Positions 60,989 through 64,000 of a DNA stretch of 64,000 nt are shown piece after piece. The first letter of the stretch is position 1, and every line of letters starts with the position of its first letter. A model generated the notes under the pieces. The model saw only the letters and a list, made by a program, of their open reading frames with translations. It had not been told where the DNA came from and did no database searches. The translations under genes and the position numbers were made by a program. The DNA comes from Micromonospora yangpuensis (GTDB taxonomy: Bacteria > Actinomycetota > Actinomycetes > Mycobacteriales > Micromonosporaceae), in contig NZ_FMIA01000002.1 of the NCBI RefSeq assembly GCF_900091615.1, positions 4,278,001 through 4,342,000 of the forward strand, written 5' to 3'.

Positions 60989-62317
60989 GTGGCCAGGCAG
61001 ACCGGCCGGTCGGGCCCGAGAGCCACGCGGGGCACCCTGGAGCTGGCCCTGCGGGTCGGTGAGGCGCTGCTGACCAGCGGTGCCGGATCGGCCGACGTGG
61101 TGGCGGCGATGCTGCGGATCGCCGCCTCCTACGGCGTCTCCTCCTGCACCGTCGACGTCACCTTCACCTCGATCACCGTCGCCGCCGCGCAACCCGGTGA
61201 CGAGCCGCCGTTGAGCCTGCTGAAGGTGGTGCAGGTCCGCGCCACCGACTACACCCGACTGGACCGGCTGCACGAGTTCGCCCACCGCCTGGGCGCGGCC
61301 CGGCAACCATTGGATGACGCCCACCGTGAGCTCGACGGCATTCTCGCCCCGCCGCCGGCGTACCGGAGCTGGTTGGCCACCGCGGCGGCGGCCGGCCTGG
61401 CCGCCTCGGTGGCCGTGCTGCTCGGCGGCGGGGCCCTCACCGCGGTCGTCGCCGCCGTGGCCAGTGCCCTGGCCGACCGGACGCTGCGCCTGCTGACCCG
61501 GTTCGGCCTGCCCTCGTTCTTCCAGCACGCCGCCGGAGCGGCCATCGTGTCGCTGGCCCCGATCGTCCTGCTCCTGTTCACCCGGCACACCGGCGTCGCC
61601 CTGGACGCGCCGCCGTCGCTGGTGGTCGCCGCCGGCCTGGTCGTGTTGCTGGCCGGATTGTCCCTGGTCGGGGTGGCGCAGGACGCGATCAACGGATACC
61701 TGGTGACCGCCTCGGCGCGGGTGCTCGACGTCCTCATCCCCACCGCCGGCATCGTCGCCGGCATCGGCACGGTGCTGGACCTGGCCCAGGCCGCCGACGT
61801 GCCGCTGCGGCTGGCCGCCGTGCCGGGACGGGCGGTGCCGTTGTGGGGACAGGCCCTGGCCGCAGCCGCCGCAGCGGCCTGTTGGGCGCTGTCCGGGCAC
61901 GCCCGTCGGCGGGCGGTGCTGCTGGCCGCGGTGGGCGGGGCGGGGGCCCAACTGACCTACGTCGCCGCTTTCCGGGCCGGTCTCGGCGCGGCGACCGCGA
62001 GCTTCGTCGCGGCGCTCGTGGTGGGCATGCTGGTCACGGTGGTCACCCGCCGCCTGTCGATGGCTCCGGTCGTCGGGTACGCCTGCTCGATCGTGCCGTT
62101 GCTGCCCGGCGTGGCGCTCTACCGGGGCATGTTCGAGGTGGTGCACGGCACCCCGCTGGGCGGCACCCAACTCGTGCAGGTGGCCATGGTCGGGCTCGCC
62201 CTCGGCGCGGGGGTGACGCTCAGCGAGTTCCTGATCACGCCGCTGCTGGGCCGGCAGGACCGGTGGGACCGGTGGGACCGCCGGGTCCGGCGTCGGGCCA
62301 GGGGCTCCCGGTACTGA
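60989..62317 (+). CDS. Threonine/serine exporter family protein (ThrE-like)
   Basis: The protein has 442 residues. The N-terminal half (about 20-130) is the cytosolic domain with GEALLTSGAGSADVVAAMLR and SSCTVDVTFTSITVA. About ten membrane spans follow from residue 130. The two-domain order is that of Corynebacterium ThrE (ThrE_1 followed by ThrE_2). It probably exports threonine, serine or similar small amino acids. GTG 60989 lies three bases after the hydrolase stop. Confidence 0.92.
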   Translation: MARQTGRSGPRATRGTLELALRVGEALLTSGAGSADVVAAMLRIAASYGVSSCTVDVTFTSITVAAAQPGDEPPLSLLKVVQVRATDYTRLDRLHEFAHRLGAARQPLDDAHRELDGILAPPPAYRSWLATAAAAGLAASVAVLLGGGALTAVVAAVASALADRTLRLLTRFGLPSFFQHAAGAAIVSLAPIVLLLFTRHTGVALDAPPSLVVAAGLVVLLAGLSLVGVAQDAINGYLVTASARVLDVLIPTAGIVAGIGTVLDLAQAADVPLRLAAVPGRAVPLWGQALAAAAAAACWALSGHARRRAVLLAAVGGAGAQLTYVAAFRAGLGAATASFVAALVVGMLVTVVTRRLSMAPVVGYACSIVPLLPGVALYRGMFEVVHGTPLGGTQLVQVAMVGLALGAGVTLSEFLITPLLGRQDRWDRWDRRVRRRARGSRY

Positions 62318-62371
62318 CCCGCCGGACCACCGGCGGAGGGCTCACCCGCCCGGCCAGCCTGTTCGGTCCAA

Positions 62372-62440
62372 GACCGGCGTCCCCGCTCAGCCAGGAAGCC
62401 TGTGCGGTACGGGACCGGCGTCCCGCTCAGCCCGGGAAGC
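62372..62440. repeat. Direct repeat of the pfkB 3' end
   Basis: GACCGGCGTCCC.GCTCAGCC occurs at 62372 and 62413, the second copy running into the stop region of the sugar-kinase gene. The two are about 28 bases long with small differences and are spaced by 41 bases. Confidence 0.7.
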
Positions 62441-63359
62441 GGGCCTGCACCTGGGCCCGGGTGGGCATGGCGGTGGCCCCGCCCGGGGACTCGCAGACCG
62501 TGGCGGCGACCCGCAGCGCGAACGCCACCCGGTCGACCCACCCGTCCGGTCCGGCCGGCTCACCGTCGGCCAGCAGGTCGGCCATCAGGGCTGCCATCAC
62601 CGAGTCGCCGGCGCCGGTGGCGTCCACCGCCTCGATCTTCGGTGCCGGCACCCGGACCAGCTCCGGACCGGAGGCGACCAGCGCGCCGTCCGCGCCGAGG
62701 GTGACCACGACGGTTTCCGCGCCCAGCTCCCGCAGGTACGCCGCGACCGACTCCACCGGCTGGTCGGGATAGAGCAGCTCGGCGTCGGCGGTGCTCAGCT
62801 TCACCAGGTGGGCGCTGGCGGCGAACTCGGCCACCACCGCGCGCAGGTCCGCCAGCGCGGTCGGGCCGGTCAACAGCCGGGGCCGGACGTTCGGGTCGAA
62901 GACCCGCCGACCGGTGTGCAGCGACCAGGCCCGCCGGGCGGCGGCGAGGGTGGCCGGGCAGAGCAGCACGATCGACCCGCAGTACAGCACCTCGGCGCCG
63001 GAGACCAGCTCCGCGTCCAGCTGGTCGGCGTCGAGCAGGCCGTACGACGGCGGCTCGCCGTAGAAGCGGAAGTCCGGCTCCGGACCGGAGAAGGTGGCCA
63101 CCGCCAGGGCGGTCGGCGCGGCGACGGTCACCGCTCCGGCCAGGCCGACGCCCGCCCCGGTCAGGAAGGCGCGGATCCGCCCGGCGAGCACGTCGTCGCC
63201 GAGCGAGCCGACGAACTGCACCGTACCGCCGAGGCGGGCCACGCCGACGGCCACGTTGAGCGGGCCACCACCGATCGCCTGCCGGTAGACGGGCGCTCCG
63301 TCGTACTCGGTGTCGAGCAGGTCGACCAACGCCTCGCCGAGCACCACCGCGTGTCCCAT
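62427..63359 (-). CDS. PfkB family carbohydrate kinase (fructokinase-like)
   Basis: The protein has 310 residues. The opening VVLGEALVDLL and the first signature GGGPLNVAVGVARLGG are those of fructokinase-type PfkB kinases. The catalytic base Asp is in VDATGAGDS, and VFDPNVRPRL is also typical. It phosphorylates a sugar such as fructose or a keto-acid sugar in the cytosol. ATG 63359 has GGAAGGG upstream. It is a single gene with no linked transporter. Confidence 0.92.
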   Translation of the reverse strand: MGHAVVLGEALVDLLDTEYDGAPVYRQAIGGGPLNVAVGVARLGGTVQFVGSLGDDVLAGRIRAFLTGAGVGLAGAVTVAAPTALAVATFSGPEPDFRFYGEPPSYGLLDADQLDAELVSGAEVLYCGSIVLLCPATLAAARRAWSLHTGRRVFDPNVRPRLLTGPTALADLRAVVAEFAASAHLVKLSTADAELLYPDQPVESVAAYLRELGAETVVVTLGADGALVASGPELVRVPAPKIEAVDATGAGDSVMAALMADLLADGEPAGPDGWVDRVAFALRVAATVCESPGGATAMPTRAQVQARFPG

Positions 63360-63748
63360 CCCGGTCCCTTCCTCGCCCTGGCGTCCCGGATGCCCTCGTC
63401 CGTTCCCCGCCGAGGTCACCGTACCGGGGCGGGGGCGGGCACCCGGCGGACGGGTTGACTGTCGCCCCGGCCGGCGATCCGCAGCATCCGTGGCATCGAA
63501 GGCGGACTATTGCGGGTGACGTGCTCGGCGTGGTGAGATGGGGTCAGTCGGATGGTGCGGGGGGCTGCCGCGCCATCGATCCGGGTTGAGTCACACGCGA
63601 GGGCATCCGGTCCGTGATGCGGGCCGCACGCGACACGTGCTCGTCCGGCCCCCTCATCGGGCCGCAGCGCGTCACCGCGAACATCACCACCGTTCGTCAC
63701 AGCGGGGCTGGTCCACCACGGCCGCCCCCGCGAGTCAGGAGAACCCCT
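63360..63748. other. 389-base intergenic region between divergent pfkB and the AA10 gene
   Basis: I see no coding potential and no strong structure here. TTGACT at 63455-63460 resembles a -35 box, but no good -10 follows. The AA10 transcript start is therefore not located. Confidence 0.5.
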
Positions 63749-64000
63749 GTGACCCGTTCCCGCACGGCCGCCCTGCTCACCGCGGCCGCCACCCTCGCCG
63801 TCGGCGCTCTCACCGTGGTGATCAGCCCGTCGCCGGCCGCCGCACACGGCGCCGCCATGACCCCCGGCAGCCGCACCTACCTGTGCTGGCAGGACGGTCT
63901 CAGCAGCACCGGTGAGATCCGGCCGCAGAACCCGGCCTGCACCGGCGCGGTCAACGAAAACGGCGCCAACTCCCTCTACAACTGGTTCAGCGTGCTGCGC
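63749..64000 (+). CDS. AA10 lytic polysaccharide monooxygenase (3' end outside window)
   Basis: The first 84 residues of a secreted copper oxidase are visible. A signal peptide with TRSRTAALLTAAATLAVGAL ends ...PSPAAA, and cleavage leaves His33 as the new N-terminus (HGAAMTPGSRTYLCW). That histidine is half of the copper-binding brace that defines the family. AGGAG at 63737 supports GTG 63749. AA10 enzymes cut crystalline chitin or cellulose by oxidation; which one is not decided in the visible part. Chitin would fit the ngcEFG uptake operon. Confidence 0.93.
   Translation, partial: MTRSRTAALLTAAATLAVGALTVVISPSPAAAHGAAMTPGSRTYLCWQDGLSSTGEIRPQNPACTGAVNENGANSLYNWFSVLR

Noticed and set aside
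59648..62170. A 1228-codon minus-strand frame extending upstream of the PAP2 gene
   Set aside because: Only the 58484-59647 part has a family signature. The rest is antisense to the thioesterase, hydrolase and exporter genes, which are intact on the plus strand.
62318..62426. Possible small gene between the exporter and the sugar kinase
   Set aside because: Frames there are short and made of the repeated pfkB 3' segment; nothing supports coding.

Overview
The window is high-GC DNA with frequent GTG starts, dense operons using 4-base ATGA/GTGA overlaps, and many promoters whose -10 box sits 5-8 bases before the start codon. The gene content (a murD2/murL pair, a fabG-fabI-hemH cluster as in mycobacteria, ngcEFG, a DUF3097 gene, a MoxR/DUF58/VWA operon, a terminal AA10 oxidase) fits a filamentous actinobacterium. 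Micromonosporaceae (Micromonospora or a close relative) is the most likely family. The assignment is inferred from gene content and style, not from a marker gene.

Layout. 1-6.7 kb: the end of a sugar-binding lipoprotein gene, two sugar ABC permeases, a GH31 alpha-glycosidase and a GH1 beta-glucosidase form one import-and-hydrolysis operon. 6.8-9.2 kb (minus strand): a MobA-like nucleotidyltransferase and an actinobacterial family A DNA polymerase. 9.3-13.8 kb (minus): rpiR-ngcE-ngcF-ngcG, an amino-sugar (GlcNAc/chitobiose) uptake operon with its own SIS-domain regulator and an operator-like dyad at the promoter. 13.9-17.4 kb: a membrane acyltransferase, then a small accessory island bounded by a 74-base direct repeat of the acyltransferase 3' end. 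The island carries a protein with a tandemly duplicated unknown domain, and two small ORFs beside it carry the same signature.

17.3-20.1 kb: divergent murD2 and murL, the alternative route to D-glutamate in peptidoglycan. 20.3-22.2 kb: a SulP transporter and its MerR neighbour. 22.3-35.4 kb (all minus): a large peptide/amide utilisation locus. It has a PucR regulator, two paralogous M19 dipeptidases at the two ends of a five-gene oligopeptide ABC transporter, a creatinase-like M24 protein, an alpha/beta hydrolase and a GntR regulator. 35.6-44.6 kb: an M23 peptidase, a TrmH methyltransferase, a ThDP enzyme, two unknown proteins, a class A penicillin-binding protein and a membrane protein. 44.8-50.4 kb: an SPFH-NfeD pair, a DUF3097 protein, a conserved unknown, a HAD-IIA phosphatase and ferrochelatase. 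50.6-52.1 kb: fabI and fabG of fatty-acid synthase II. 52.2-55.4 kb: moxR-DUF58-VWA. 55.9-58.4 kb: a small Cys protein and two PH-domain membrane proteins. 58.5-64 kb: a PAP2 enzyme, a thioesterase, an MBL hydrolase, a ThrE-type exporter, a PfkB sugar kinase and the start of an AA10 chitin/cellulose oxidase.

A family of about 53-base palindromic elements (seven copies in this window) is scattered through the region. Five of the seven sit in one fixed orientation at the stop codon of a gene, and three of these supply the TAA itself. One copy lies between two converging genes and supplies both stop codons, and one copy is a perfect palindrome with 25-base arms. This element family, the murD2/murL pair and the duplicated-domain island are the most notable parts of the window.
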